Shown: positions 18,282-26,628 of the stretch, in pieces | Layout: every line of letters starts with the position of its first letter | How positions within the stretch are numbered: position 1 is the first letter of the stretch | NCBI RefSeq assembly: GCF_004402695.1 | Contig: NZ_SOFL01000049.1 | Span: forward strand, 17,059-81,058 | From: Cryobacterium adonitolivorans | GTDB lineage: Bacteria > Actinomycetota > Actinomycetes > Actinomycetales > Microbacteriaceae | Direction: 5' to 3' | DNA length: 64,000 nucleotides | The notes under the pieces: model-generated | Told to the model about the DNA's origin: nothing | What the model saw: the letters and a program-made list of their open reading frames with translations, nothing else | Databases searched by the model: none | Program-made: the position numbers and the translations under genes

Positions 18282-19468
18282 CGCATGCTCGCTTCGAGGA
18301 GGTCGACGAAGGTGGTGGACTCCGAGGCGACACCGAAGGCCTGGGCGCGCAGCATCGTCTTGTGCGCCCACGCGGAGTGCGGCTTCGCCTCGTTCATCTT
18401 GTTGCCGTACGGGGACGCGCTCGCCCCTCCGCCGACGTTGCCCAGGATGACCGAGGCGTCGAGGAACTCCTCGTGGCTCACGACCGACAAGGCGTGCACA
18501 ACCGACACATGGGTGGGATGGATCACCGTCTTGCCGAGGAGCCCGTTCGCCTGGTCGAGGGAGATCTCGCGGATCAGCCCGTCCAGGCCGCCGAGCATCA
18601 GCCGGTGGCGCAGGTCCCGCTCGTTGGCTTCGACGAACGGGGTGAGGCGCAGCTGCGGACGGAGGATGCGCTCGGTCGAGTAGTGCTCCCAGACGGTGCC
18701 GGTGATCACGAAACTGTCTTCGGACCGGCCAAGCACGTTCACGATGTCGGAGATCACCGAGGCGACCACCTGCACGTCGTATACCGTGAGATCGCGGGAG
18801 CGGCGAAGCCCGAAGGCGCTGGACAGGTCGGTGGCGCCGATGCGCGCGGCCAGCACGTCGTCGCGGTTGTCGTGCAGGATCCTGCGGATCGAGGAGAGCG
18901 CCGAGGCGCGCGTTTCGCTGTGGATCATGCTCGGCGACTCGAGGATCGGCATCAGCCGCAGCCGCTTACCTCCCTGCGAGCCGTCGGCGCCGCTGTGGCG
19001 CTGGATTTGGCGGAGCGCGACGAAGAACGCCTCGGCATAGCCGGTTTCGTTCTCGAACTTGGGGACCACGAATCCGCTCAACAGTGCAAGGCCGGCTCCG
19101 CAGGCCTCGGCGACCCGCAACATCTGTTCGGGGGTGCGCACGCGCACGAAAAGCAGTGGGAGGTCGGTGTCCGGCTTGTCCACCGACAAGTGATGCAGCG
19201 TCCTGATCGCGTCGGCGACGTTGACCTCCGCGGCGGGCACGGCGCTGTCGGCGATGGCGTCCTCGAGACAGAGCACCATGCTGACGCAGCCGCGTGAGGC
19301 CTGTTTCACCACGTCTTTGGCGATTTTGGGCCGGTCGCCCGGGCAATAGAGCGTGGCACCGAGGAATGCGGCGAGCAGCGGTGCTGGCGAGTCGATCGCC
19401 ACCTCCTGCGGCTGCCGGTGGAAGAGCTGAGTGGCCTGGGAGTTCTTCAGGAATCCAAAGTGGCGCAT
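18278..19468 (-). CDS. HpcH/HpaI aldolase (citrate-lyase-beta-like) of the Ter cluster
   Basis: A 396-residue TIM-barrel protein. Seen: SMVLCLEDAIAD (acidic metal-binding pair), FVRVRTPEQM, MPILESPSM and KTVIHPTHV, all typical of the HpcH/HpaI/CitE superfamily, with an N-terminal segment MRHFGFLKNSQ specific to the Ter-linked branch. It is the first of four enzyme genes joined by successive GTGA overlaps. The reaction is probably an aldol-type C-C bond formation or cleavage with a phosphoribosyl partner, inferred from neighbours rather than shown. Confidence 0.82.
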   Translation of the reverse strand: MRHFGFLKNSQATQLFHRQPQEVAIDSPAPLLAAFLGATLYCPGDRPKIAKDVVKQASRGCVSMVLCLEDAIADSAVPAAEVNVADAIRTLHHLSVDKPDTDLPLLFVRVRTPEQMLRVAEACGAGLALLSGFVVPKFENETGYAEAFFVALRQIQRHSGADGSQGGKRLRLMPILESPSMIHSETRASALSSIRRILHDNRDDVLAARIGATDLSSAFGLRRSRDLTVYDVQVVASVISDIVNVLGRSEDSFVITGTVWEHYSTERILRPQLRLTPFVEANERDLRHRLMLGGLDGLIREISLDQANGLLGKTVIHPTHVSVVHALSVVSHEEFLDASVILGNVGGGASASPYGNKMNEAKPHSAWAHKTMLRAQAFGVASESTTFVDLLEASMR

Positions 19469-19473
19469 GGTTC

Positions 19474-20232
19474 TTATCGGCTCCGGGACTCTCGCGTGAC
19501 GACATGGGGGGTGAGGGTGAAACCGAACTGCTGGAGGATCGCGTCGTCCGACAAGGTGCGGTCGACCGGCTCGGCGCGCAACTCGATGAGGTTGCCGATC
19601 CTCAGGAGGTAGAGCACGAACATCCGCGAGTCATCGCCCCGAGCGGTCGTGACCGTGGACCCGTCGAAGATCTGCACGCCGAGTGGGTGTGGGCCGCGCG
19701 CGACGAACAACGCCCGGCGGAGTTCCTGCACGTGACGCAGGGAAACGACCGCGTCGGCCTCATCGAACCCCACGAGCGGCCGATTGCCGGAGGTCGTCAC
19801 CGGGGTGCCGGCGAGGTCGCCGGCGGCGTTCGCTGAGCCAGTTACCCGGTCGGCGTCCTCCCACACCGCAACATCGGCGCCGCTGACGATGAGGCTGCCC
19901 ACGGCGGACTCACGGGCGTTGAGCCGGAGGACCGGCTCGGAGTGGCCCAGTTCGCGGACATCATCGATCGTGGGGGCGGGGAAGGGGAGCGAGTCGGGCG
20001 AAACGACGGGCCGTGCCGCCGCGACGGGGGCCGTGCCGGCGGGTGACGCGGGGCCCGGCGTCGCGGGGGCGAGCGACAACCCGGCGGACGCTGCCCGGCG
20101 GGGTTCCGGCTCGGGCGCGGCATTCTCGGGTGCGGTGCTGACCAGCGCGGCGCTCTCGGCCGCAGGCGCGGGCCTGACCCGCCTTCGCAGATACCCGATG
20201 TCGGTGCGCACCGGGGAGTTGTTCAGCGCCAC
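19474..20232 (-). CDS. Ter-cluster protein of unknown function, possibly a divergent TerD fold
   Basis: A 252-residue protein with no family I can name firmly. Residues 1-85 are Ala/Pro-rich and probably disordered; residues 85-252 are a compact, strand-rich domain. The end, FVLYLLRIGNLIELRA followed by ILQQFGF, can be lined up with the TerD ending (AEVYRNGTDWKFKA then TDFGI), so a degenerate TerD-type domain on a flexible stalk is possible (inference). GTG start, 3 bases after the upstream TerD stop and 5 bases before the aldolase gene, so it is surely in the operon. Confidence 0.6.
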   Translation of the reverse strand: MALNNSPVRTDIGYLRRRVRPAPAAESAALVSTAPENAAPEPEPRRAASAGLSLAPATPGPASPAGTAPVAAARPVVSPDSLPFPAPTIDDVRELGHSEPVLRLNARESAVGSLIVSGADVAVWEDADRVTGSANAAGDLAGTPVTTSGNRPLVGFDEADAVVSLRHVQELRRALFVARGPHPLGVQIFDGSTVTTARGDDSRMFVLYLLRIGNLIELRAEPVDRTLSDDAILQQFGFTLTPHVVTRESRSR

Positions 20233-20235
20233 CGG

Positions 20236-20787
20236 TCAGAGGTCGATTCGGAAATCGGCGGCGACACCGGCCAGGCCCGTCGAATAGCCCTGGCCGAGGG
20301 CACGGAACTTCCAGTCGTCGCGGTGGCGGTAGAGCTCGCCGAACATCAGCACGTTGATGGTGCGATTCTCGCCGGCCGGGAGAACGAAGCGCACGAGCTC
20401 CCGGTTGTCGCCGGTGGCCACCCGCACATACGCCGAGCGCACCGACGAAAAGTTGACGGCTCCACGCACGTCGGGGTCCACGTAGACGACGAACACGATC
20501 TTCGAGACGTCGGCGGGCACCCGCGCGAGGTCGACGTCGATCTCCTCGACGTCCCGGTCATCGCGGAAGCCGACCGAGCCATCCTGGCTGACGATCTGGT
20601 TGAAGAACACCAGGTGATCGTTGGAGAGCGACTTACCGTGCGCGTCACACAGAATGGCCAGGGGCACGAGCTCGGCCTGCGGCCCGCGGCTGGGGATGAT
20701 CTCCCAACCGAAGCCGACCATCAGGTCGGTGAGCCCCGGATTCTCGGCGGTCAGGGCCGCGTTGGCCCCCGGGATCAGTGTGTTCAC
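20236..20787 (-). CDS. TerD-family protein with degenerate calcium site
   Basis: A 183-residue TerD/CABP protein, recognised by GLTDLMVGFGWE, NDHLVFFNQ, VSKIVFVVYVD and GELYRHRDDWKFRALGQGYSTGLAG. Unlike its two paralogues in this cluster it lacks the acidic DLD and GDNxxGxGDGDDE loops that bind Ca2+ in TerD; the equivalent stretches read AELVPLAIL and GFRDDRDVEEIDVDL. It may therefore be a structural or regulatory paralogue. Start GTG overlaps the upstream gene stop (GTGA). Confidence 0.88.
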   Translation of the reverse strand: MNTLIPGANAALTAENPGLTDLMVGFGWEIIPSRGPQAELVPLAILCDAHGKSLSNDHLVFFNQIVSQDGSVGFRDDRDVEEIDVDLARVPADVSKIVFVVYVDPDVRGAVNFSSVRSAYVRVATGDNRELVRFVLPAGENRTINVLMFGELYRHRDDWKFRALGQGYSTGLAGVAADFRIDL

Positions 20788-21296
20788 GACCGTCCGTCCA
20801 GGGTGAGGGAGGGAGCCGCGAACTTATCGGCGAGGAAGCGCCCGTGAGTGGAGAGCTCCGCGATGGCACCGATGCGGATCTGGTTGAGCAAGTCGTTGAT
20901 CGTCTCTTCGAGGATTCCGAGCTGGGCGGAGAACTGCAGGGTGGCGGCCGAGGTGTTCGTGCGTTCGCCCTCCGGCAGGGCCAGGAAGGAACGCAGCGGA
21001 GTCGGCAGGTAGTCCCGGATCATCGCGTCGAGCAACACGCGCTGCTCGGTCGAGGCGTTCTGGGCGGCCACCATCTCGATCACGACACGCAGCAGGTCGT
21101 CGATCTGCGCCAGCCTGGAGCTGAGTAGCGTGGGCAGCTCGCCGCCGGCGCTCCGCACGGCGGTGCGCAGGAGGTCGAGCGCGCGCGCCGTCGCCTCGTC
21201 CTCCGATTCCGCGGCCCGGGGCTCCGCCAGGACCGATGGCATCTCCGGCGTCGCCGGACCCTTGAACAGCGAGTCTACGAACTTGCCGAATGCCAT
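20784..21296 (-). CDS. Ter-cluster helical protein of unknown function
   Basis: A 170-residue, mostly helical protein (LDLLRTAVRSAGGELPTLL, AQIDDLLRVVIEMV, LGILEETINDLLNQI) with a short N-terminal MAFGKFVDSLFKG. I recognise no named family. It lies between telA (33 bases) and a terD gene (GTGA overlap), so a role with the TelA/TerD complex at the membrane is likely by context only. Confidence 0.65.
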   Translation of the reverse strand: MAFGKFVDSLFKGPATPEMPSVLAEPRAAESEDEATARALDLLRTAVRSAGGELPTLLSSRLAQIDDLLRVVIEMVAAQNASTEQRVLLDAMIRDYLPTPLRSFLALPEGERTNTSAATLQFSAQLGILEETINDLLNQIRIGAIAELSTHGRFLADKFAAPSLTLDGRS

Positions 21297-21329
21297 GCCC
21301 TCACCGTCCCCGTTGTATCGCCCGACTAA

Positions 21330-22532
21330 CTAGCGTAGCTCCCGCTGTTCGCCCTGCTTGCTGCGTTCCAGGTAGGGCTTGGCCTTCTGCAGCCCGACCT
21401 CGAGGGCCGTGACGGTGCCCTCCATGTTCTTGGCGGCGTCGGCGCGGAAGGTGTCGATGGCGTCCATGGTGGCGAACACGTTGTCGAAGGCCTTCTGCAG
21501 CGTCTCGACGCTCACCCCGGAGTTCGACGCCTGCTCGTGGATGCGCACGGTCTGGTCCTTGAGCATCTCGCTGGTCTTGAGGATCATGTTGTTGGTGGTG
21601 GTGTTGATCGCGTCGATCTGGTCGAGCACCATCTTCTGGTTGGCCAGGGCCTGGGCCACGATGACCGCCGTGCGCAGGGCGGCGATGGTCGTCGTGCGCG
21701 CCCGGTCGACGCCCTTGATGAGTTCCAGGTTGTTCTTGCGGATCAGGTCCATCGCCAGGTAGCCCTGCACCGATACCGCGAGCTGGGTGAGGATGTCCTG
21801 GTGGCGTTGGCGGATCGGGAAGAGCACGTCAGCCTCGAGCTTCTGCGCTTCGTCGATGCGGCCGGCCGAGCGTGAGGCGTCAATCTTCTCTACGGTGGCA
21901 TTGTCCAGCGCCTTGGCAAAGACCGCGTACTCGCTCAGGGTCTGCATGGTCTCCCAGAGCTGCACCTTCTCACCGGCGAGCGACGCGTTGTCCTTGAGGA
22001 GTTCGTCCTGCCCGCTCATCAGCGACTTGATGATGGCGTCGAGCTGGGTCTGGGCGGACTCGTACTTCTGGAAGTACTTCGCCAGCTTGTTCCCGCCGGG
22101 GATGAAGCCCAGGATCTTGCGTCCCATTCCGAGGTCGGCGTCGTTCGGCGTCAGGTCTTCGACGGTCGAGCGCAGCTCGCCCAGCGTATTCGCCACGGTG
22201 ATCTGCGCGCTGTTGCCGGTGCGCTTGGCACCGGCGACCGAGGTCGACGAGCGTTCCAGCATGCGGGTGGAGTAGCCGCTGGACTGCACCATCTCGGCGC
22301 CGGCGAGGGCCGAGATGCCCTCGATCTTGGCGCTGAACTCGGGTGTGCGCGGGTCGAGGGACGAGACATCCGCCACGAACTCGCGCGCCTGACGGGCGAT
22401 CTCCTGCTGGCGCTCGGCCGGAACAGGAACCATGCCGGGTGCGTCGTCCGCCACCACGATGTCCGGGGCATCCGGTGCTTTGAGCACCAGCGCCATCTCG
22501 GAGGCGTCCGGGGGAGAGAGAGGTGAACTCAT
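21330..22532 (-). CDS. telA: TelA-family toxic anion resistance protein
   Basis: A 400-residue, strongly helical protein of the TelA/KlaA family. Seen: ADLGMGRKILGFIPGGNKLAKYFQKYESAQTQLD, a core family block (residues about 130-165), then DVLFPIRQRHQDILTQLAVSVQGYLAMDLIRKNN and NTTTNNMILKTSEML. TelA proteins are cytoplasmic coiled-coil proteins linked to tellurite and anion resistance and found with TerD and TerC. Its position between two terD genes is typical. Confidence 0.92.
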   Translation of the reverse strand: MSSPLSPPDASEMALVLKAPDAPDIVVADDAPGMVPVPAERQQEIARQAREFVADVSSLDPRTPEFSAKIEGISALAGAEMVQSSGYSTRMLERSSTSVAGAKRTGNSAQITVANTLGELRSTVEDLTPNDADLGMGRKILGFIPGGNKLAKYFQKYESAQTQLDAIIKSLMSGQDELLKDNASLAGEKVQLWETMQTLSEYAVFAKALDNATVEKIDASRSAGRIDEAQKLEADVLFPIRQRHQDILTQLAVSVQGYLAMDLIRKNNLELIKGVDRARTTTIAALRTAVIVAQALANQKMVLDQIDAINTTTNNMILKTSEMLKDQTVRIHEQASNSGVSVETLQKAFDNVFATMDAIDTFRADAAKNMEGTVTALEVGLQKAKPYLERSKQGEQRELR

Positions 22533-22583
22533 GCGACTTCCTGTCTGATTCTGATTCGGCGGGCGGCGACGCGGGAGGGCCGG

Positions 22584-23162
22584 TTAGTCCAGTGAGATGC
22601 CGAAGTCGGTGGCGATGCCGGCGAGTCCGGAGGTGTAGCCCTGGCCGACGGCCTTGAACTTCCAGTCGGTGCCGTTGCGGTAGACCTCGGCGAAGAGCAT
22701 GGCGGTCTCGGGTGCCGCGTCCTCGCTCAGGTCGAAGCGCACGATCTCCTGGTCGTCCTGGTCGACGATGCGGCAGTACGCCCCGCGCACCTGGCCGAAG
22801 TTCTGGCGGCGTGCGTCGGCCTGGTCGATGGAGACGACGATGACCACGCGGGAGACGTCGCTGGCCACAAGACGCAGGTCGATCGTGATCTGCTCGTCGT
22901 CGCCGTCGCCGGCGCCCGACCGGTTGTCGCCGAGGTGCACGACCGACTTGTCTGCCGAGGCAGGCTGGTTGTAGAAGATGAAATCGGCGGAGGAACGCAC
23001 CTTGCCGTTGTCGCCGACGAGGAGCGCGGAAGCGTCCAGGTCGAAGGACTCGCCGCTGGTCGTGCGCGGGTCCCAGCCGAGGCCGACCGTGGCGACGGTG
23101 AGTCCGGGGCTGACCTTGGTCAGCGAGAGGTTGTTGCCTTTTGCGAGTGTCAGACCTGCCAT
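22584..23162 (-). CDS. terD: TerD-family calcium-binding stress protein
   Basis: A 192-residue canonical TerD. Seen: GLTLAKGNNLSLTKVSPGL, FDLDASALLV with the first acidic Ca2+ ligands, GDNRSGAGDGDDEQITIDL with the second acidic loop, and AEVYRNGTDWKFKAVGQGY near the end. TerD proteins bind Ca2+ and are associated with the membrane TerC complex in stress and tellurite tolerance. It lies 51 bases upstream of telA and 58 bases downstream of another terD. Confidence 0.93.
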   Translation of the reverse strand: MAGLTLAKGNNLSLTKVSPGLTVATVGLGWDPRTTSGESFDLDASALLVGDNGKVRSSADFIFYNQPASADKSVVHLGDNRSGAGDGDDEQITIDLRLVASDVSRVVIVVSIDQADARRQNFGQVRGAYCRIVDQDDQEIVRFDLSEDAAPETAMLFAEVYRNGTDWKFKAVGQGYTSGLAGIATDFGISLD

Positions 23163-23220
23163 GGGAATTGTCTCCTTGTATGCATGATGTGGGTGAACGA
23201 GCCGTGCGGTGGGGCGCGGT

Positions 23221-23811
23221 TTAGAGGACCTTCGCCGCCGCAGTGAGCAGGTCCATGGCCGAACGGCCGGTGGCGCGCTCTCCGATGGCCTTGAAGGTCC
23301 AGCCGGTGCCGTCGCGGGACACCTTCGACATGATCATCGCGGTGTGCGGGCCGCTGTCGGTCAGCTGGTAGCGGGCGACCTCGGGGGTGCCGGCTGAGGA
23401 GTCGTCGACGAGGCGGCTGAACGCGTTCTGGACGGCGTCGAAGGTCTGCTGGCTGTAGCTGCTGATGACGAAGACGATCTGCGAGACCGCAGCGGACACC
23501 TTGGTGAGGTCGACGAGGATCGTTTCGTCGTCGCCATCTCCGGCCCCGGTCAGGTTGTCGCCGGTGTGGCGGGTCGATCCGTCCTTGCTGCTGAGCTGCT
23601 GGAACCAGACGGTGTCGAGAACCTTGCCGGAGGCGTCAAAGAAGATCGCCGAGGCGTCGAGGTCGACCTCTGGTGCCTTGCCGCGACCGAACAGTCCGCG
23701 CTTGACGGGGGCGGCGCTGTCCCAACCGAGGCCCATGCGGACCTTCGAGAGGTTGCCGCCATCCGCCTTGGTCAGCGAGAGCGACTGGCCCTTTGACAAG
23801 CTCAAACCCAT
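23221..23811 (-). CDS. terD: TerD-family calcium-binding stress protein
   Basis: A 196-residue TerD paralogue with intact acidic loops (EVDLDASAIFF; GDNLTGAGDGDDETILVDL) and the ending FKAIGERATGRSAMDLL. A short basic insertion, KRGLFGRGKAP, sits near residue 40 between the first strands. GAAGGAG lies eight bases before the ATG. It is the promoter-proximal terD after terC (144-base gap, with possible -10 element TAGACT near 23862-23867 on the minus strand). Confidence 0.93.
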   Translation of the reverse strand: MGLSLSKGQSLSLTKADGGNLSKVRMGLGWDSAAPVKRGLFGRGKAPEVDLDASAIFFDASGKVLDTVWFQQLSSKDGSTRHTGDNLTGAGDGDDETILVDLTKVSAAVSQIVFVISSYSQQTFDAVQNAFSRLVDDSSAGTPEVARYQLTDSGPHTAMIMSKVSRDGTGWTFKAIGERATGRSAMDLLTAAAKVL

Positions 23812-23955
23812 TGTGTACTCCTTCGTATGACGTTTTGTGTTGGTCAGCGCCAGTGCGCGCCCAGTCTAGAGGCCGCCGGCACGGAAAATCCTGTATGGAG
23901 CGGGCGGCGAGACGGCTACAGCCGCGAGTCGCCGCCCACTCCTGGGTGTTTGTTA

Positions 23956-25137
23956 CTACTTCGCGAAGCTGCTGTGTGCTTCGTGCGCCTCGGCGAGCAG
24001 GGCCTGAAGTTCTACGTCTTCGGCGGCACCAGCCTGGTGCTTGGGGGTAAGCAGGCCGAGAGCGCGCTCGTGGGCCACGACGAGTGCGTAGGTCTCGTCG
24101 CGGGTCTCACCCTTGCCGCTGAAGTCGCCGGTCAGGTACTTCTTGGCCGATCCCTTGCTGAGCGCGATCGCGCTGTGCGCGCGACCGGCCGGGCTGACGA
24201 GCGAGGCGACAACGGTGACCGCGAGAACACCGATGATCACGGCGAGCGAGAGGCCGGTGCTGATCTCGAAGACCGGTACGTGCTCGCCTCCGTTGATGAA
24301 CGGCAGCGTGTTCTCGTGCAGGGCATGCAGCACGAGCTTGACGCCGATGAAACCGAGGATCGCGGCCAGGCCGTAGCTGAGGTAGATCAGGCGGTCGAGC
24401 AGGCCGTCGATGAGGAAGTAGAGCTGACGGAGGCCCATCAGCGAGAACGCCGTCGCGGTGAAGACGATGTAGACGTTCTGGGTGAGACCGAAGATCGCGG
24501 GCACGGAGTCCAGCGCGAACAAGAGGTCGGTTCCACCGATGGCGACCATGACGAGAAGCATCGGCGTCATGACCTTCTTGCCGTTCTCCATGGTGAACAA
24601 CCGGTCGCCGTCATAGCGCTCGGTGGTGTGGAACAGGCGCTTGGCGAGCCGGATGATGAAGTTGTCGGCCTCGTCGCTCTCGGCTTCAGGCTTGAGCAGC
24701 TTGACCGCGGTGTAGATGAGGAACGCGCCGAACAGGTAGAACAGCCAGGCGAACGAGTTGATCAGCGCCGAGCCGAGGAAGATGAACCCCGTGCGGGCGA
24801 TCAGCGCGAAGACGATGCCGAAGAGGAGCACCTTCTGCTGGTCGGCGCGGGGCACCTTGAAGCTGGCCATGATGATGAGGAAGACGAAGAGATTGTCGAC
24901 AGACAGCGCCTTCTCGGTGATGTAGCCGGCGAAGTACTCGGTTCCCAGCGTGCCGCCGCCGAAGAAGAGAACGCCGAGCCCGAAGACGATCGCGATTCCC
25001 ACATAGATGGCGGACCATTTGGCGGCCTCGGGGAGGGTCGGCTCATGCGCCTTGCGCACGTGGAAGAAGAAGTCGAAGGTGAGCAGGGCGACGATGCCGA
25101 GGATCGTGAGGAGCCAGACGTATCCGGGTATGTCCAT
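23956..25137 (-). CDS. terC: TerC-family integral membrane protein
   Basis: A 393-residue membrane protein with about nine hydrophobic segments. Seen: the TerC signatures FDFFFHVRKAHEP, SVDNLFVFLIIMASFKVP and GGTDLLFALDSVPAIFG, whose acidic residues inside the membrane are thought to bind metal ions. TerC/Alx proteins handle Mn2+ and similar metals and partner TerD. A soluble C-terminal tail of about 60 residues follows the last helix. It faces a MarR gene across a region with two matching inverted repeats, so MarR control is likely. Confidence 0.93.
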   Translation of the reverse strand: MDIPGYVWLLTILGIVALLTFDFFFHVRKAHEPTLPEAAKWSAIYVGIAIVFGLGVLFFGGGTLGTEYFAGYITEKALSVDNLFVFLIIMASFKVPRADQQKVLLFGIVFALIARTGFIFLGSALINSFAWLFYLFGAFLIYTAVKLLKPEAESDEADNFIIRLAKRLFHTTERYDGDRLFTMENGKKVMTPMLLVMVAIGGTDLLFALDSVPAIFGLTQNVYIVFTATAFSLMGLRQLYFLIDGLLDRLIYLSYGLAAILGFIGVKLVLHALHENTLPFINGGEHVPVFEISTGLSLAVIIGVLAVTVVASLVSPAGRAHSAIALSKGSAKKYLTGDFSGKGETRDETYALVVAHERALGLLTPKHQAGAAEDVELQALLAEAHEAHSSFAK

Positions 25138-25170
25138 GGGTGGTGTTCTCCGCGAGGGTAGTGGTGTGAT

Positions 25171-25190
25171 TTAGTTGGGGTCGCCCAACC
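25171..25190. promoter_or_regulatory. Probable MarR operator 1, terC-proximal
   Basis: Inverted repeat GTTGGG (25174-25179), four bases, CCCAAC (25184-25189), preceded by TTA so that the left half reads TTAGTTGGG, identical to the left half of the second site. It lies about 35 bases upstream of the terC ATG. Its centre is 59 bases from the centre of the second site. Confidence 0.65.
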
Positions 25191-25225
25191 GTTCGCATGC
25201 CTACCGAAAGGTAAGGTAGCTCCAC

Positions 25226-25251
25226 TATATTAGTTGGGTCCGTCCAACTAA
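25226..25251. promoter_or_regulatory. Probable MarR operator 2 with overlapping -10 element
   Basis: A perfect 8-base inverted repeat, TTAGTTGG (25230-25237) and CCAACTAA (25244-25251), with a six-base spacer. A TATATT hexamer at 25226-25231 overlaps its left end and would serve as the -10 of the MarR gene starting at 25288. MarR proteins usually bind such palindromes over their own promoter. It shares TTAGTTGGG with the terC-side site. Confidence 0.7.
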
Positions 25252-25287
25252 TCGCACAGCCTCCGAAAAGTCAGGAAACTTTCAGCC

Positions 25288-25782
25288 ATGGTGCACAGCC
25301 GGGAAACCCCTCCAACGGTGGGAGAGGCCCTGGAATCGGCCCTGTCGACGATCTTCCGCTGGTCGACGCGCGCCGACAACAAGCGGATGCTGCACGATTC
25401 GACCGGCGCCGCCCTCTCCAGCACGGACTCCTGGTTGCTGGAACGCGTCGTGGTCGCCGGGCCCCTGCGGATGTCGAAGCTCGCGGGCTGGATGGCGGTC
25501 GACAAATCCACCATGACAACCGAGATCCGGCGGCTGGAAAAATCGGGGCTGGTGAGTCGGCGATCCGATCCGACCGATCGCCGCGCCGTGCTCATCACCG
25601 CGACGGAAGAAGGTCGTACTGCAATCGCCCGGCACCGCCAGCTCGCCCAGGGCGTCTACGAGACCCTGGTCGGCAAATGGACGGAAGAAGACCGCACCGA
25701 GTTCTCGCGGCTGCTCGGCCGCTTCGTCGACGAGCTCTCCTGGGTGACCGATGCGGTGGCCCGGCACAACGAGTCGATCTGA
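25288..25782 (+). CDS. MarR-family transcriptional regulator, divergent from terC
   Basis: A 164-residue winged-helix regulator. Seen: recognition helix VDKSTMTTEIRRLEKSGLV and wing RRSDPTDRRAVLITATEEG, the MarR hallmark. It starts 37 bases after a perfect inverted repeat that repeats upstream of terC, so it probably represses itself and terC and responds to a small ligand or oxidant. No cysteine is visible in the protein, which argues against thiol-based sensing. Confidence 0.88.
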   Translation: MVHSRETPPTVGEALESALSTIFRWSTRADNKRMLHDSTGAALSSTDSWLLERVVVAGPLRMSKLAGWMAVDKSTMTTEIRRLEKSGLVSRRSDPTDRRAVLITATEEGRTAIARHRQLAQGVYETLVGKWTEEDRTEFSRLLGRFVDELSWVTDAVARHNESI

Positions 25783-25795
25783 CCGGTGCGCTGGG

Positions 25796-26173
25796 CTACC
25801 CGCCCAGGCCCAGCCACAGGCCGAAGAATGAGCAGCCCACCGAGAGGGCGAGCATCCCGAACCCGTTGAACAGTGCGGAGAGGGAACGACGATCCTGCGC
25901 CAGTCGCACGGACTCGTAACTGGCGGTGCTGAAAGTGGTGAAACCACCCAGCAGGCCGCCGCCCAGCACGAGGTGCCATGCCCCCGGCAGCCAGAGCGCC
26001 AGGGCGAGCCCGGTGATCAGGCCGAGCAGCAGGGAGCCCACCACGTTGATGAGCAGGGTGCCGACCGGCAGTGCCGTGCGCACCCGGGCCCGCACGCCGC
26101 CGTCGACGACCAGCCGCAGGGTCGCGCCGAGACCGCCCGCCAGCGCCACGGCGACGAAGAGCACCGGGGTCAT
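25796..26173 (-). CDS. crcB: Fluoride channel FluC/CrcB, subunit 2
   Basis: A 125-residue, four-helix membrane protein. Seen: the N-terminal GGLGATLRL, NVVGSLLLGL with the conserved Asn, and GGLLGGFTTFSTASYE, the FluC signature whose Phe and Thr line the fluoride pore. FluC proteins expel fluoride as dual-topology dimers. Its start overlaps the stop of the first crcB gene (4 bases), so the two probably form a heterodimer. Confidence 0.93.
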   Translation of the reverse strand: MTPVLFVAVALAGGLGATLRLVVDGGVRARVRTALPVGTLLINVVGSLLLGLITGLALALWLPGAWHLVLGGGLLGGFTTFSTASYESVRLAQDRRSLSALFNGFGMLALSVGCSFFGLWLGLGG

Positions 26174-26628
26174 CGGGCCACCGCTTCGCGATGGTCCGGG
26201 CGCCGGCGGTGCAGGGCGCCGGACGCGCCGATCCCGGCCCAGGACGCGGCCGCGCCGACGAGGACGGTACCCAGCGCGTAGAGCAGCGCCGTGCCGAGCC
26301 GGCTGTCGGCCAGCAGCAGGCTGGTGTCAGTGGCCAGGGCGCTATATGTGGTGAAGCCGCCGAGCACGCCGGTGCCGAGCAGAAGGCGCAGTTGCCGGCG
26401 CCTGCCCTCGTCGGGGCCGCGGCGGGCCAGGGTCTCCAACAGCAACCCGAGCAGGAACGCGCCGACGATGTTGATGGCCGCAATCGAAACGGTCACCCCG
26501 GCGACCGGCGGGACCGAGATTGCCAGGAGCTCGCGCAGCGCGGTGCCCACCGTGCCGCCGGCGAAGACGAGGGCGAGGTGATGCCAGCGCAGGTGCACGG
26601 GGCGTGACCGATCGTTCGGGACGGCCAT
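26170..26628 (-). CDS. crcB: Fluoride channel FluC/CrcB, subunit 1
   Basis: A 152-residue paralogue of the downstream gene, with an extra basic N terminus and C-terminal tail. Seen: GGTVGTALRELL, AAINIVGAFLLGLLL with the conserved Asn, and GTGVLGGFTTYSALATD. It overlaps the mutase stop by one base (TGATG) and the second crcB by four. The pair and its riboswitch make fluoride export the clear function. Confidence 0.92.
   Translation of the reverse strand: MAVPNDRSRPVHLRWHHLALVFAGGTVGTALRELLAISVPPVAGVTVSIAAINIVGAFLLGLLLETLARRGPDEGRRRQLRLLLGTGVLGGFTTYSALATDTSLLLADSRLGTALLYALGTVLVGAAASWAGIGASGALHRRRPDHREAVAR

Noticed and set aside
20784..21296. Possible TerB-type domain for the unnamed helical protein
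   Set aside because: The acidic metal-binding pattern of TerB is not visible; only general helicity is shared.
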